Assembly: GCA_963920575.1 (NCBI GenBank)
Contig: OY986969.1
Span: 15,361,288-15,425,287, forward strand
Direction of reading: 5' to 3'
DNA: 64,000 nucleotides
Origin: Narthecium ossifragum
Taxonomy: Eukaryota; Streptophyta; Magnoliopsida; Dioscoreales; Nartheciaceae
Below the pieces are notes generated by a model that saw only the letters and a program-made list of their open reading frames with translations, was not told where the DNA came from and did not search any database. How positions within the stretch are numbered: position 1 is the stretch's first letter; every line of letters begins with the position of its first letter. Shown piece after piece: positions 45,783 through 56,926 of this stretch. The translations under genes were made by a program, and so were the position numbers.

Positions 45783-46269
45783 GGTGCGCGGCTAAGTTAG
45801 GGTTTTGAGAGCAGAGGCACGAAGGATGAAGGAGAGGAGTAGGGCAAGGTCAAACTACAGGAGAAGATAGATGTTGGATCCGTGGCCGTCGACCCTCAAA
45901 AGTTGGCGCTCGATCGTCGTGCACAATTTCTGTATAATAAAAATCTCACGGTCGATCCTCAGAAGTCGGCGGTCGGCAATAAAACGTGATATATGAAAAC
46001 AAAAGTGTGCTCACGGTCGACCGTCTGGAAGTCTAGATCGACGTCAGTTCCAGAAAATGAATTTTGAAATTCAATTAAAAAATCATTTTTAAATCAAAAC
46101 ATCACAAAATTTTGCATAAACGTGTAACTAAATATTATGAGCTAAAAACAACTCATCATCAATCATGAAAATCACTCAATTAACCAAAATTTAGCACTCT
46201 AGTATGATATGGTATAAAAATGAGATAAAGAAACAACTCACCATACCTTTTACTTTTAGCTTTTCATTT
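45783..46269 (-). other. Spacer between pol and ORF2 with GTCGA palindromes
   Basis: No ORF seen. GGTCGACC- and GGTCGATC-type palindromes occur at about 45887, 45950 and 46016-46035, like those in the element's own LTR. Confidence 0.6.
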
Positions 46270-46523
46270 TGAACATCCATTGAACATCCCAAGCTTTCTT
46301 AGTAGATATAGGAACATGTCTTCACTAAAGGTTTGGTTAGAATATCCGCAATTTGAAGCTCGGTGCTAACAAATTCAAGTGCAATATCTCCTTTTTGTGT
46401 GTGATAACGAAGCAAATGGTGTTAAATTTCTATGTGCTTTGTTATAAAATGTAGGATGTGATTCTTGGATAAGCTTATGGCACTAGTGTTGTCACATCTA
46501 ATAGGGATTTTGCCTACATATAT
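46270..46523 (-). pseudogene. RNase H C-terminus, Sirevirus-like element
   Basis: The minus-strand reading starts GKIPIRCDNTSAISLSKN, then HFITKHIEI, HLLRYHTQKGDIALEFVST and ADILTKPL: the last blocks of copia RNase H. It follows on from 52642 once element C is removed; the duplication TATAT marks the break. Confidence 0.88.
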
Positions 46524-46734
46524 TGTCACGCCCCGACCCGCGTAGGCCCAACCGGGCCGGGCGACGCGAAGCGGAACCTAACCTACTGCGGAAATTTGGT
46601 GAGGTTTCCCTCTAATCGTAGTGGTTACCCTAGCAATTCACAATCATCCTGCATTAACAAATATTACAAACCCAAAGACTGAAACTGATATAATATTACA
46701 AATCCACAAACAAGGAAATTATACATATTACAAT
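46524..46734 (-). repeat. Remnant of element C 3' LTR
   Basis: Matches 50353-50550 closely (TGTCRCGCCCCGACCCGCGTAGG, AATTCACAATCAT, GATATAATATTACAAATCC). It stops at about 46734, where a repeated segment marks the deletion joint. Confidence 0.8.
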
Positions 46735-47059
46735 CGTAGTGCTTACCCTAGCAATTCACAATCACAGTCGATGATGACCCGGTATGCTGCCAACCAGTCC
46801 AAGCGACCACCTCCAACGAGCAATATCGGCAGACCCGGTCTACCATGACTCTGCCGCTGCCTTCTGGTACTGTTGAACGGTGTCCTGATGCTCAATAACT
46901 GGGAGGGCAAACACCTGCCCCCGCTGGCTGCCTCCACCCTTGGAGCAGCTCGGTCCAGCCCCTGACCTACGCCCACCACTGTTCCCCTGCCAAGCACTGG
47001 GCCCTCCGCCTCTATTGCCCTGCGGCACAGCGCCCCGCGCTCCTCGCAAGGAATAGTCT
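46735..47059 (-). pseudogene. gag tail and protease scrap of element C
   Basis: Minus-strand frames give MPQGNRGG / Gly-Ser-rich gag tail, VFALPVIEHQDTVQQYQ, and DWLAAYRVIIDC (the protease-RT linker, normally ILGMDWLAAYRA.IDC). Protease active site not seen. It continues the zinc knuckle on the far side of the solo LTR (49511-49560). Confidence 0.75.
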
Positions 47060-47064
47060 CAACG

Positions 47065-49505
47065 TGTCGCGCCCCGACCCGCGAAAGCCCAACCGGGCCG
47101 GGCGACGTGAACCGGAACCTACAAAACGCGGAAGAAAAGCTGGCGAGGGTTCCCTCTAACCTAATGGTCTCCCTAACAGTTCACCAAAAGCACCCCCAAT
47201 TAAAAACAACAATTAACAACATCGAACCACAGATTTAAAACTCAAAGTGTTTAAAATACATATCCTCGGAGAGGAAAAGATTCGAATACAACATTACTAC
47301 CGTAGGAGACTAACTAACATAAGGTAAAAGCAGTAAATATCGTCACCTCTCAAAAACCACCAGGCGCCGCCGCACCGCCGACCAACTGCCTGGTAGGGGC
47401 CACAAAAGGAGAACTGACGCCTGCACCAGCAAAACGCAGCCCGGGTAGGTGTGAGCACTAAGCTCAGTAGGGATCTACACTACGACACACAGAAGGAAGA
47501 GGGAAACGCAACAGTGTCGCCCTGAAGTAGAACCTAGGTGTATACAGGGGTCTCATAACCCCACCGCGTGTCCCTGAGGCCCATGATCAATGTCTTCCAG
47601 CCGGGCTGGTCACATGTCACGTCACACCCAGTAGCAGGAAACGACACTGCTGACTCTCAACAGGACACTTAACACTGTTTGATGGGAAGAGACACCACTG
47701 AGTAGGCAATTCCTCTACTCAAGAGTTTTAGGAACACCGGACACCGGCTACACCTCAGATCCGACTCAAGGCCGACACGACCTCTACAATCATCAAGCAA
47801 TAAGTGCACCAGTCATCTAGGCCTATCATCAAGTTTGACTGGGCACTACAATTCAAACCGGGTCCAAACCACCCAACTCCGGTCCTAGGGCTAAGTCCGA
47901 GCTTCCAGCCTCGGGACGGCGACCCAAAGATCACCCACGCCCTAACCAATGCAACTAGTGCACAAAACAACAATGCATGCTATGACATACACAATCAGGA
48001 GATAGGCATGCAACAGTATGTCAAGGGTAGCATACAAGTCAACCGGATCGCTGCAGCGGTACTACCAACCGCTGCCAGCCGATCAGCAGCGGGTCCCGGC
48101 ATTAAGACGGTACCGCGACCGTCGACCGCGGACTCTTGCAACGGGAAGCAAACCCAAAAACGATGATGAACAGTAAACAATATAGTATTATATTCCTAAA
48201 ATATAATATTATAAATAAAAACACTCAAAGCCTCTACTTAGGGGCTAATTGATCCCGTCGATCCAGCATCCAAACGACGTCGGATTCAAGATCCAACTAA
48301 GCCATCAGTAGGTGTATATACCAGGATCAACATACGCAAAATCCATAATCATCCAACGGTTAGATTAACGGGAAAACACTAAACAAAACCGTTAATCAAA
48401 CTAACTTACCAATTAATTTCTGCAACGCAGCCCTCCAGTAAACAATTCATAATAAATCGTAGGAAACTTGGAAAATTATGAAATCAGTGGGGTTAGAGAG
48501 TAGACTCAAAGATCTACAACTCTCATGTTCAGCACAACCCAAGATCATGTACGTGCCGGCCGGCAAACACGCCGCAAGCCGACTGTTCTTCAAGAACAGC
48601 AGAAAACAGAGAATCCGAACATAATCATGCATTACACCTACTAATATCTAAAACAAAGACCATAAAACTCATATCAAAAATTCTACTAGGCATAAGGAAT
48701 CCAACAAGACAAAGATCAACAAGATCCAACGACTAGATCTAAAGAAACCCAAAGAAGAACACAGTAGGTAGAAGAACCTACCAAAGAACGCTAATCCCGG
48801 TTGATCCCTCGCAACCAGTCACCAACAAGCCTCCAAACCACACCAGGAGCCTTCCTCTCGTTGCCACGGATCCAACGAGCCTTAGAACACCCAATTTGAT
48901 GGTCGGAGGAGGGAGAACGGATGAGGGGAAGGTGGCTGCCGGAAAAACAGGGGAAGAGCAACGTCGGGAGAGAAGGAAAGAGGAAGGAAGAAGAAGGAGG
49001 AAGGGGAAGGAGAAAAGGAGGAAAGGGGGAGGGGACAGCCGGGAAAGAGGGGGAAAAGGCGAAGGAGGGGAGGGAAAGTCCTCCCCTTCTGACAAGAGAG
49101 AGCGACGGCCAGCGGCGGTCGTCCTCGCGAAGCAGAAAAGCCACCGACGCGAGTCCGATCGATCGCTCCAAGGAGCGATCGGTTGCTCGCACCCCAGATC
49201 GATCCCAACACCAAGTCGGATCGATCCGAGTGGGTCAAAACCCACCGACTCGCTCACGAGTCCGATCGATCGTTCCAAGGAGCGATCGATCGCTCAAGGG
49301 TCGTCAGCTGCCCAAAGGCCAGCTTCCGCGCGCCCGAGCGGGGATCTTCCGATCCCGGGTCCACCTAGCCATTCTAAACAAGCACTAACACAAACAAGGC
49401 CAGTGTATGCACACGCGGGTATGAAACAAACCAACAAGGCGCAATTTACCAAATTGCCCTTGCGGTCTACAACGAGCCACAGGGGTAGAGGGACAGATCC
49501 TCACA
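47065..49505 (-). mobile_element. Solo LTR, family A, copy 3
   Basis: Minus-strand start TGTGAGGATCTGTCCC, plus left edge TGTCGCGCCCC. Flanks CAACG (47060-47064) and CTACG (49506-49510) match at four of five bases, so one has mutated. GATCGATC at 49157, 49197, 49219, 49264 and 49284; AT inverted repeat at about 48183-48210; purine-rich tract on plus at 48940-49085. It interrupts the gag of element C next to the zinc knuckle. Confidence 0.88.
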
Positions 49506-49510
49506 CTACG

Positions 49511-50149
49511 GTAGTGCCCCAGCTGCCCGCACAGGAAGCACGTGACTGACGAAGCCTGCCCAAATGGCCCGACTGTCCGGAGAAACCGGCTTGCTGAACT
49601 CGGCAATTGCTGCTGGGACTGCTGCTGGTTCTGCGACTGCTGCTGGAAGTGTCGCCGACGCCGCTTTTGGCCTCTGCCGAATCCCCCTATGAACTGGGGC
49701 CTCTACTGTGTGCTAGTAGGGAATGCCGGTGGAACTGCCAGGCACCTCTCGTCTCGCAACTGCGCCTCTACTGCTAAGGCGCAGTCCATAACTGCTGAGT
49801 ATGCCTGGAAACGGTATGAACTGGTCCGTTGCCTGATCTCTGACCGAAGCCCCTGCTCAAACTGACGTGCCCTGGCCACTAGACCTGCTGACCCACCACT
49901 AAACCTAGAGGGGTCCAGCCGCAGAAAGTCCAATAAGACCGTCGCAGCGGTCTGCCCGTCGACAGGATCAGGGGTCTCCTTCTCGGCGAGGAAGACCTCC
50001 GCCGGCGCGACCGAAACCTCCGCTGGCGATGGTGCAGTCCGTCTAGCTCTGACCTCCCTGACAGGTGCTACCTTGTCTGGTCGGGCGGGTCGACCAGGTC
50101 GTGCCCCACCTCGACCAACAACCGAAGGTTGGCCTCGAGCTCCCGACAT
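49511..50149 (-). pseudogene. gag of element C, core deleted
   Basis: The minus-strand frame starts MSGARGQPSVVGRGG at 50149. It continues through AEVFLAEKETPDPVDGQTA and LLDFLRLDPSRFSGG, then passes directly to ARARQFEQGLRSEIRQRT, so the conserved central part (W-W motif region seen in T1 near 6160) is missing. ALAVEAQLRDER follows, and after frameshifts a zinc knuckle CFLCGQLGHYRSV near 49510-49555 that is cut by the solo LTR. Confidence 0.82.
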
Positions 50150-50337
50150 CTACGCGATCACCAACGACAAACGAGCATTCATACGTCAAAACGGCAAAAC
50201 AAACAACACAACATAAAGCGGAAGACATAACACATCCCTAGAAGAGCCTGCACGGATGTTCTAGACAAAGAACTAACCCATTCCACGCTCAATCTCAAAC
50301 GAATCTTGATCCTAACACCCTGGGATCTACAGCCTAT
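50150..50337 (-). other. Leader of element C
   Basis: Untranslated spacer between PBS and gag start; TCTAGAACATCC and GATCCTAACACCC-type blocks are shared with the T1 leader. Confidence 0.6.
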
Positions 50338-50350
50338 GCTCTGATACCAA
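50338..50350 (-). other. Primer binding site (tRNA-Met), element C
   Basis: The minus strand reads TTGGTATCAGAGC, the exact initiator tRNA-Met site, 2 nt after the LTR end. Confidence 0.9.
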
Positions 50351-50352
50351 GT

Positions 50353-52636
50353 TGTCGCGCCCCGACCCGCGTAGGCCCAACCGGGCCGGGCGACGCGAAG
50401 TGGAACCTAACCTACTGCTGAAATTTGACGAGGTTTCCCTCTAATCGTAGTGGTTCCCTAGCAATTCACAATCATCATGTTTTAACAAATATTACAAACC
50501 CAAAGACTGAAACTGATATAATATTACAAATCCTCAAACAGTGAAATTATACATTTATCACTCCCATAGGAGACTATCTATACAAAAAGGGGTACAACAG
50601 ATCGCCGCTCCTCAAGCACCGCCAGACGCCGCCACGTCACCAAACACCGGCTCAGTAGGGGCGACCGAAGAGGAGCTAGCGCCAGCACCTGCAAAATACA
50701 GCCCGGGTAGGAGTGAGCACTAAGCTCAGCAGGGACACTACACTATGACACTCACAAGGGAGGGAACACAACAGTGTCGCCCTCAAGCAAGACTTGGGTG
50801 TGCAGCAAGAGTCCCATAACCCTTCGCCGGTGTCCCTAAAAGGAGGCCTCACTCATGTTCCCCAGCCGAACTGGTCACATACTGGGTCGCCCTCAGTGAG
50901 GCAGGAAAACGACACTGCCATCTCACTAGCAGGAAAATGACAGTGCTAGGCGGGCAACCAACACCGCTGAGTAGGCACTACCTCTACCAAAGAGACAGTG
51001 AACCGGACACCGGTTGCACCCACAACATTTGGCTCGAGGCCGACACGACCTCTAAACATCGAACAACATGTATTCAGGTCATCTAACCCTATCATCGAAA
51101 TAGACTGAATACTACAAATCGAGTCCTGGACCAAGCTACCCACAACGGTCCTAGAGTTAGATCCGGCCTACCCGAAAGCCCCGGATCGGCAACATCCTAC
51201 AAAGATGCAACTAATGCACAACACAATGCATGCTATGGACATGCGCAGGATAATACATGTAAGCATGCACCAATATGTAATGATATACAATAACAAGGTC
51301 TGGCACGGCACCCTGCCGGCCTGGGGTGGTGAACAGATAAATAAGGTCTAGGGACTGCTGCAGTGGTACCACCACCAACTGCCAGCAGTCCACCTCAAAA
51401 CCTACACTGGGAAGCAGCCCCGCAAACAACAGCTCACATATATCACAGATAAAGCCCTCGGCACACGCCGGCATGAGAGGCTAAGGAAAGCTGTAGGGCT
51501 ACTCGCCAGTTTATTCTAAACATCCCGGGAGTCATCACTCCCCCGGTTCACCACTGCCCCTATTATAGGGCTAACATGATTAAACATATGTACAAGGTAT
51601 AAGGCGGTAAGGAAAACCGGCATACCAAGCCCCGCGGGGAAAAGCCATGAAAAATCCTCTCTGCTACTAAAGGATCGATCTTTTCCTAAGAAAAGATCGA
51701 TCTTTTAAGTAACAGTGAGCCTTCCCTCACTGTCGAGCAAAAGAGATCGATCCTTCCTCTCAGAAAGATCGATCTTTCTCGAGACAGAGGGCACCCTTCT
51801 GGTCACGCCAAGAAATATCGATCCTTCCTCCCAGGAAGATCGATCCTTCTCGCGATGTAGGGTAACCATGCTACCCCAGACCCAAGATAGATCTTCTCCA
51901 AGCAGAGGATCGATCCTTCATCGGGTGTAGCATGACCAACCCAGAGGGATCGATCCGGATGGGTTCTCCGGCGTACTTCCGACGAGAAATACCGCCGGAA
52001 AGTACATCCAAACTTAACGAAACTCTGGGATATGATAGATCAAGAACCCACGAGTCCAAAACCGGTGAAAACACGAGAAGCAAACATGCATATTAAGAGA
52101 TCTAAGTAAAAGAACATAATCAAACCGGAAAACCCAAAAACCCGGAAAGATTGTAGGTAGGAATCCCAACCTAAGCAAAAGCAGCTTAAATCCAAGCAGC
52201 TAGGCCTTAGATCATCCTCAAACGCCTTCAAAAACCGCAAGATCTGAGCTCAGATCTCCGGATTTCAAAAGGATTCAAGGATGAAAGTCTCGTCTGCTTT
52301 ATAGGCAAACGAACCGACTTATAAATGATCGATCTTTCACTAGGCAAACATCGATCCTTCATGACGATCGCACTTGACTTTCTGGCACCAAAAAGATCGA
52401 TCTTCTAGCAAGGAAGGATCGATCCTTTAGGTGCAGAAAGCTAGACTTGGGCTAGAACTTAAGCCCAAGCCCGGATCTTTCGATCCCGGGTCCCACTAAC
52501 CATTCTAGCCAAACATTACCACAAACATGGTCAGTGTGTGCACACGCGGGTGTGAAACAAGCCGACAAGGCGCAATTTACCAAATTGCCCTTGCAGTCCA
52601 CGACGAGCCACAGGAGTAGAGGGACGGGTCCTCACA
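50353..52636 (-). repeat. 5' LTR of element C
   Basis: 2284 bp; minus-strand start TGTGAGGACCCGTCCC, end GGGTCGGGGCGCGACA. It holds the densest GATCGATC cluster of the window (51673, 51695, 51745, 51767, 51838, 51908, 51948, 52327, 52395, 52417). Terminal modules are shared with family A; the body is diverged. Confidence 0.9.
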
Positions 52637-52641
52637 TATAT

Positions 52642-52749
52642 GTTGTAATCTACCAATTGCATTTTCATCCAAAGTAATTATGCACAACAACTACCCGCCG
52701 TGATGTATTCCACTTCGATGGTGGATAAAGAAACTGAATTTTGCTTCTT
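52642..52749 (-). pseudogene. RNase H middle part, Sirevirus-like element
   Basis: The minus-strand reading KKQNSVSLSTIEVEYITAGS, then QLLWMKMQLVDYNI, is a core copia RNase H block. It is bounded by solo LTR G on one side (duplication GTATG) and element C on the other (TATAT). About 17-20 bp encoding the usual LVSW.S before KKQN are missing at the LTR G joint, a deletion separate from the insertion. Confidence 0.85.
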
Positions 52750-52754
52750 GTATG

Positions 52755-54323
52755 TGATGCGGGAATTATTTTCACACATCTTCTTAAGATTGATTGTCAG
52801 ATTCAAGTGTTTTGCATCATTCCTTGCTCTTTTATCAAGAATTTTAGGTGACTTCTGCATTTACTTAATTCTTGGGAATTTTTGGATATTTGCAGGTATT
52901 TAGATATTGAATCATTTGAACTTTGGCTAATGGGAAGAAGCAGAATTCGGGCTAGGCTTGGTGAACATATCTTATATGGGTTGGTCTAGTCAAAACAGAA
53001 CGTTGTTTGGTCTTTGGGGTCTAAATAGAACTACAGACCTCAGTTTTCAGTGTTCTTTGGGCTCGTTGGAAAGCTAAGAATGTGATCTAAAACTTTGGTG
53101 AAGAGCCTGAAAACCAATTCTACCGTATCGAGGTCCAAATCACAGCAGAAAGACAGAAATCTGGATCTGCCCAGAAATTGCTGTAGCCCAGAACCTGTCT
53201 CGGTGTTTGGCCTATATCTGGAGCTGTATAATTCAGAAAAATACAAGACACGATCGGTTAGAAAGATAAGATCAAGACCTAAAACTCTGGTGAAGGACTT
53301 AACTTCAAATCTGGTTGTTAAGATAGCATAAATCTGACCGGAAGTTAGGGCACGAAATCAGTGAGATTATTCAGCAAATATGGAAAGACAGGGCTTTGAT
53401 TGAGAGAACGGCCAGAGAAAAGGAGAGAGAACGGCCAGAGAAAAGGAGCAGAGAACGGCCAGAGAAAGAGGAGCAGAGAACGGCCAGAGAAGGGAGGAGA
53501 GAAAGAAAAGGACGACCAGAGAAAGAAGCAGGACGAGCAGAGAAAGAGGAGGACGACCAGAAGAAGAGGATCAGAGTTTTCATTCTATTGTCTTCATCCT
53601 AGTTCTGATTGACGATGTGTATTTATGAAACATTGGTTTTCTTTCTATCAACCATGAATACCTAGTTTTCTTATTCTATGGTTTGGATGTAGTCATTGAG
53701 TTTCTGATTTGAATTGAGTTGGGTTGTTTAGAATATTCTTGTTAGTTGCAATTTGATGAAATCGTTTCTTTTTCTTGCAAGTTACTGGCCATGACTTGTA
53801 TGTTTCAGATGTTGAACGAAGTAACGAAAGTTGAAGTTTAACATTAGTTCGTGGTTTCATCAAACCTTGGTAGTATATGTTAGAAATAAACATATGACAA
53901 GGTGATTTTTGTTCAAGGATTCCTAAGAGCCCAATGAATCTAAATTAATTCATGTGATCACAAAAGTAGACATAGAATTAATTTAGGTATTTCAGTTATA
54001 CCTTGAAAGAGGATTTCACATTAAAAAAAGGAATTCAGTCATGATAATTAACAAAGTTCTATTTTCAGCAACCAGATTAAAATTCATTAAAGAGATTCAA
54101 TCGATGAAATCCAAATCCTAGAAACCTTTCATACTCTTCTATTTAATATTTATTTGCTTTTAGTTCAGATTTGTCAGTGTTATATCTCGTTTGGATTGCT
54201 TAGATAATATAAGAAATTGGATACATTGGTACTTGAATCATCCTCCTTGTGGAAACGATACTCTTTTTGCCCTATTCTACTTGTCACGAACCATGCACTT
54301 GTGGTAGAGTCTAGGGAACATCA
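52755..54323 (+). mobile_element. Solo LTR G, family not recognised
   Basis: 1569 bp with ends TGATG...CATCA and perfect duplication GTATG (52750-52754, 54324-54328) inside copia RNase H. The plus orientation is inferred from the end section (CCTTGTGGAAACGATACTC, then TTGTCACGAACCATGCAC), which resembles the 3' end of many plant Ty3/gypsy LTRs. It contains a tandem purine-rich array at 53396-53570. No PBS or coding sequence. Confidence 0.8.
53396..53570 (+). repeat. Tandem repeat, 23-25-bp purine-rich units
   Basis: GAACGGCCAGAGAAA starts at 53406, 53429, 53453 and 53478, followed by degenerate GGACGACCAGAGAAAG units to about 53570. It encodes Arg/Glu-rich frames on plus in more than one frame, so the open frames follow from composition. 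Confidence 0.8.
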
Positions 54324-54328
54324 GTATG

Positions 54329-55440
54329 ACCAAGAAAGTGACATGTACCACTTGTACTTTTTCTATCAAGCCTACATCCGGCAAAATCCGCATCGGAGTA
54401 GCCAATTAGATCAAAAAATGATCTTCTTGGATACCAAAAACCATAGTTCCTATTAGATATCAAAAGATCCTTTTGACCGCAACCAAATGGGATTCCTTAT
54501 GACAAGATTGATATCTAGCACAAATGCAAATACTAAACATGATGTCCGGTCTACTAGCGGTCAAATAGAGTAAAGAACCAATCATCCATCTATAAAGTGT
54601 TTGATCAATGGGTTTCCCATCTTCATCCTTGTCTAATTTGAGTATTGTACACATAGGGGTTCTATAAATTTTGGATTGGAAAAAATCATACTTTTTGAGT
54701 TGGTCTCTAGTGTATTTGGCTTGACTAACAAAGATCCCGCCTCGAGTTTGCATGATTTCAAAACTAAGAAATTAATTTAGTTCACCCATCAAACTCATTT
54801 CAAATTCATTTTGATTGTAAGAGGCAAATTCTTCACAAAGTTTTTCATTAGAAGATCCGAAGATTATATCAGTCACATAAATTTGAACTAATAAAAGGTC
54901 CTCTCCTTTTGATTTTGTAAAAAATGTAGTATCAATCTTTCCTCTATAAAAATCATTATCCATCAAGAATTTGCTAAGCCTTTCATACCAAGCTCTAGGA
55001 GCTTGTTTCAATCTATATAAGGCTTTACTGAGCTTGAATACATGATCCTCTAACTTGTGATCCTCAAAACCGGGGGGTTGTTCAACATAGACTTCTTCCT
55101 TCAAGAAACCATTCAAAAATGCACTTTTGACATCCATTTGATATAATTTGAAATCTTTGTAAGATGCAAAAGTTAGAAGTAGTCTTATTAACTCAAGTCT
55201 AGCTACCGGTGCAAAAGTCTCATCAAAATCAATTCATTCTTGTTGATTGAAGCATTTTGCGATAAGTCTAGCTTTATTCCTTGTGATTATTCACGATTCA
55301 TTCATTTATTTCTAAACACCCATTTAGTGTCAATGACGGGATGATCACTCGGTCTACGTACCAAGTTCCAAACTTCATTTCTTTCAAATTGATTTAGCTC
55401 TTCTTGCATTGCTAAGATCCCAATGATCATCCTCTAGTAC
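54329..55440 (-). pseudogene. Reverse transcriptase and RNase H start, Sirevirus-like element
   Basis: Minus-strand frames: [20 protein letters not shown] near 55200-55240; [20 protein letters not shown] from 55137; [21 protein letters not shown]; then [11 protein letters not shown] where copia has YVDDIIFG. The first catalytic Asp has become Thr (ACT), so RT is inactive. Next are FVSQAKYTRDQLKKY, GSLLYLTASRPDIMF and HLVAVKRIF. RNase H starts with DRKSTSGTCHFLGH (54345-54385, frameshifted) and is then cut by LTR G. Confidence 0.9.
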
Positions 55441-56394
55441 TTTCTCAATTGTTTTGGGCTCAATTTGAGATAGGAAGGCTAGATTGGCACATGCATTGAT
55501 TTAGTAGATGGTAGAATCTTTTGATAAACGAACCTATAATCATTTCATCAAATGTAGCATGCATTAATTCTTCAACCACCAAGGTCCTTTTATTGAAGAT
55601 TCTATAACTTTTGCTTCTCTCCCAATATCCAAGAAAAACTCCTTCATCGGATCTAGCATCAAATTTTCTAAGATTATCCTTGCCGTTGTTCAAGACAAAG
55701 CACTTGCTACCAAAGACTCTAAAGTAACTAATATTCGGAATTCTTCCTTTCCAAAGCTCATAGGGGGTTTTCTTCAAAATGGGTCTCAATGTTACTCTAT
55801 TGATCACATGACAAGAAGTATTAATCGCTTCGGCTCAAAAGTACTTAGGAAGATTATTCTCACATAATAAAGTTCTAACCATATCTTGTAGGGACTGATT
55901 TTTCCTTTCGACAACACCATTTTGTTGAGTGGTTCTAGGTGATGAGAAGTTATGGAAAATCCCGTTGTCATTGCAAAACTTTTCTAAATGGGAGTTCTTG
56001 AATTTTCTTCCATGACCACTTCTAATGCATGTAATGAGAATACCTTTCTCATTTTGAACTCTTCTACAAAAGTTGGTGAGTTCCTCAAAGATTTCATCTT
56101 TGTGTGCAAGGAAAATCACCCAAGTGTATCTAGTGTAATCATCTACTAGTACAAAGCCATATGAGCTACCACCTAAACTTGTAGGTTTGGTTGGTCCAAA
56201 AAGGTCCATGTGAATGAGTTCTAATGATCTTGTGGTGGAAACTACATCTTTAGGCTTGAAAAAGGATTTTACTTGCTTTCCTCTTTGACATGCATTACAA
56301 ATCTTATCTATCTCGAATTTGATCTGGGGAAGTCCAAGAACAAGGTCTTATCATTTAAATCCATGTGAGCATGTCTAAGTCTCCTATGTCACAA
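55441..56394 (-). pseudogene. Integrase, Sirevirus-like element
   Basis: Minus-strand core from about 56209: MDLFGPTKPTSLGGSSYGFV, VDDYTRYTWVIFL, then IRSGHGRKFKN where the family has IRSDHG.EF, so the second catalytic Asp is Gly. HNFSSPRTTQQNGVVERKN keeps the Glu. TPYELWKGRIPNISYFRVFG and SDEGVFLGY follow to 55600. The N-terminal zinc region (56390-56220) is frameshifted. Stops are frequent. Confidence 0.88.
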
Positions 56395-56921
56395 CTAAGA
56401 ATTATCATTTAAAGCACTAAGGCATATGCTATCATGACAAACAAGATCATTAAGATAAAATGTATAAACGTTACCATCACGATGACCAACTAGCATTATT
56501 TTATCACTAATAGCATTTTTAACATAGCACTTTGAATTTTCAAAAATGACTTTGTTACCTTTATCACACAATTGACAAATATTTAGTAAGTTGTGCTTCA
56601 AGCCTTCTACTAACAAAACATTCTCAATTTTTGTGGAGGAAGTTTTACCAATATTACAAATTCCGATAATTTTTCCTTTGCCATTATCTCCAAAAGTCAC
56701 AACTCTTCCATCCTTGGCTTGGAATGTGGAGAGCATGCATCTGGCACCGATCATGTGTCTTGAGCATCCGCTATCAAGGAACCACCGTTTGGATTTTGAA
56801 TTGGTCTTGATCTTGGATCTCAAGCACTCCTACAAATCAAACTCAAGTCTTAATTTTTCGAACCCAAATCTTTTTGGGTCCTTTAGCATTAGGTCTAGAA
56901 ATATAACTATATGTAGCATGC
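56395..56921 (-). pseudogene. gag-protease junction and protease, Sirevirus-like element
   Basis: After the solo LTR, gag ends with SYISRPNAKGPKKIWV (56905-56850). The protease domain follows: SKRWFLDSGCSRHMIG with catalytic DSG near 56770, VTFGDNGKGKIIG, ENVLLVEGLKHNLLNICQL, and to about 56395. A TAG and a frame change near 56840 break continuity. Confidence 0.88.
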
Positions 56922-56926
56922 TTAGG

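Larger units (their letters stand above)
46524..52636 (-). mobile_element. Element C: Tekay/Del-like element with large internal deletion
   Basis: Flanked by duplication TATAT (46519-46523 and 52637-52641) inside copia RNase H. On the minus strand: full 5' LTR (50353-52636), exact tRNA-Met PBS (50338-50350), leader, gag (50149-49511, core deleted), a family A solo LTR (47065-49505), gag tail and protease scrap (47059-46745), then only about 211 bp of the 3' LTR end (46524-46734). RT, RNase H, integrase and most of the 3' LTR are gone. Confidence 0.88.

Noticed and set aside
48896..49549. 217-residue plus-strand frame rich in Arg/Glu/Lys
   Set aside because: It is antisense to the LTR A pyrimidine tract and crosses the LTR end into element C gag, so it cannot be a real gene.
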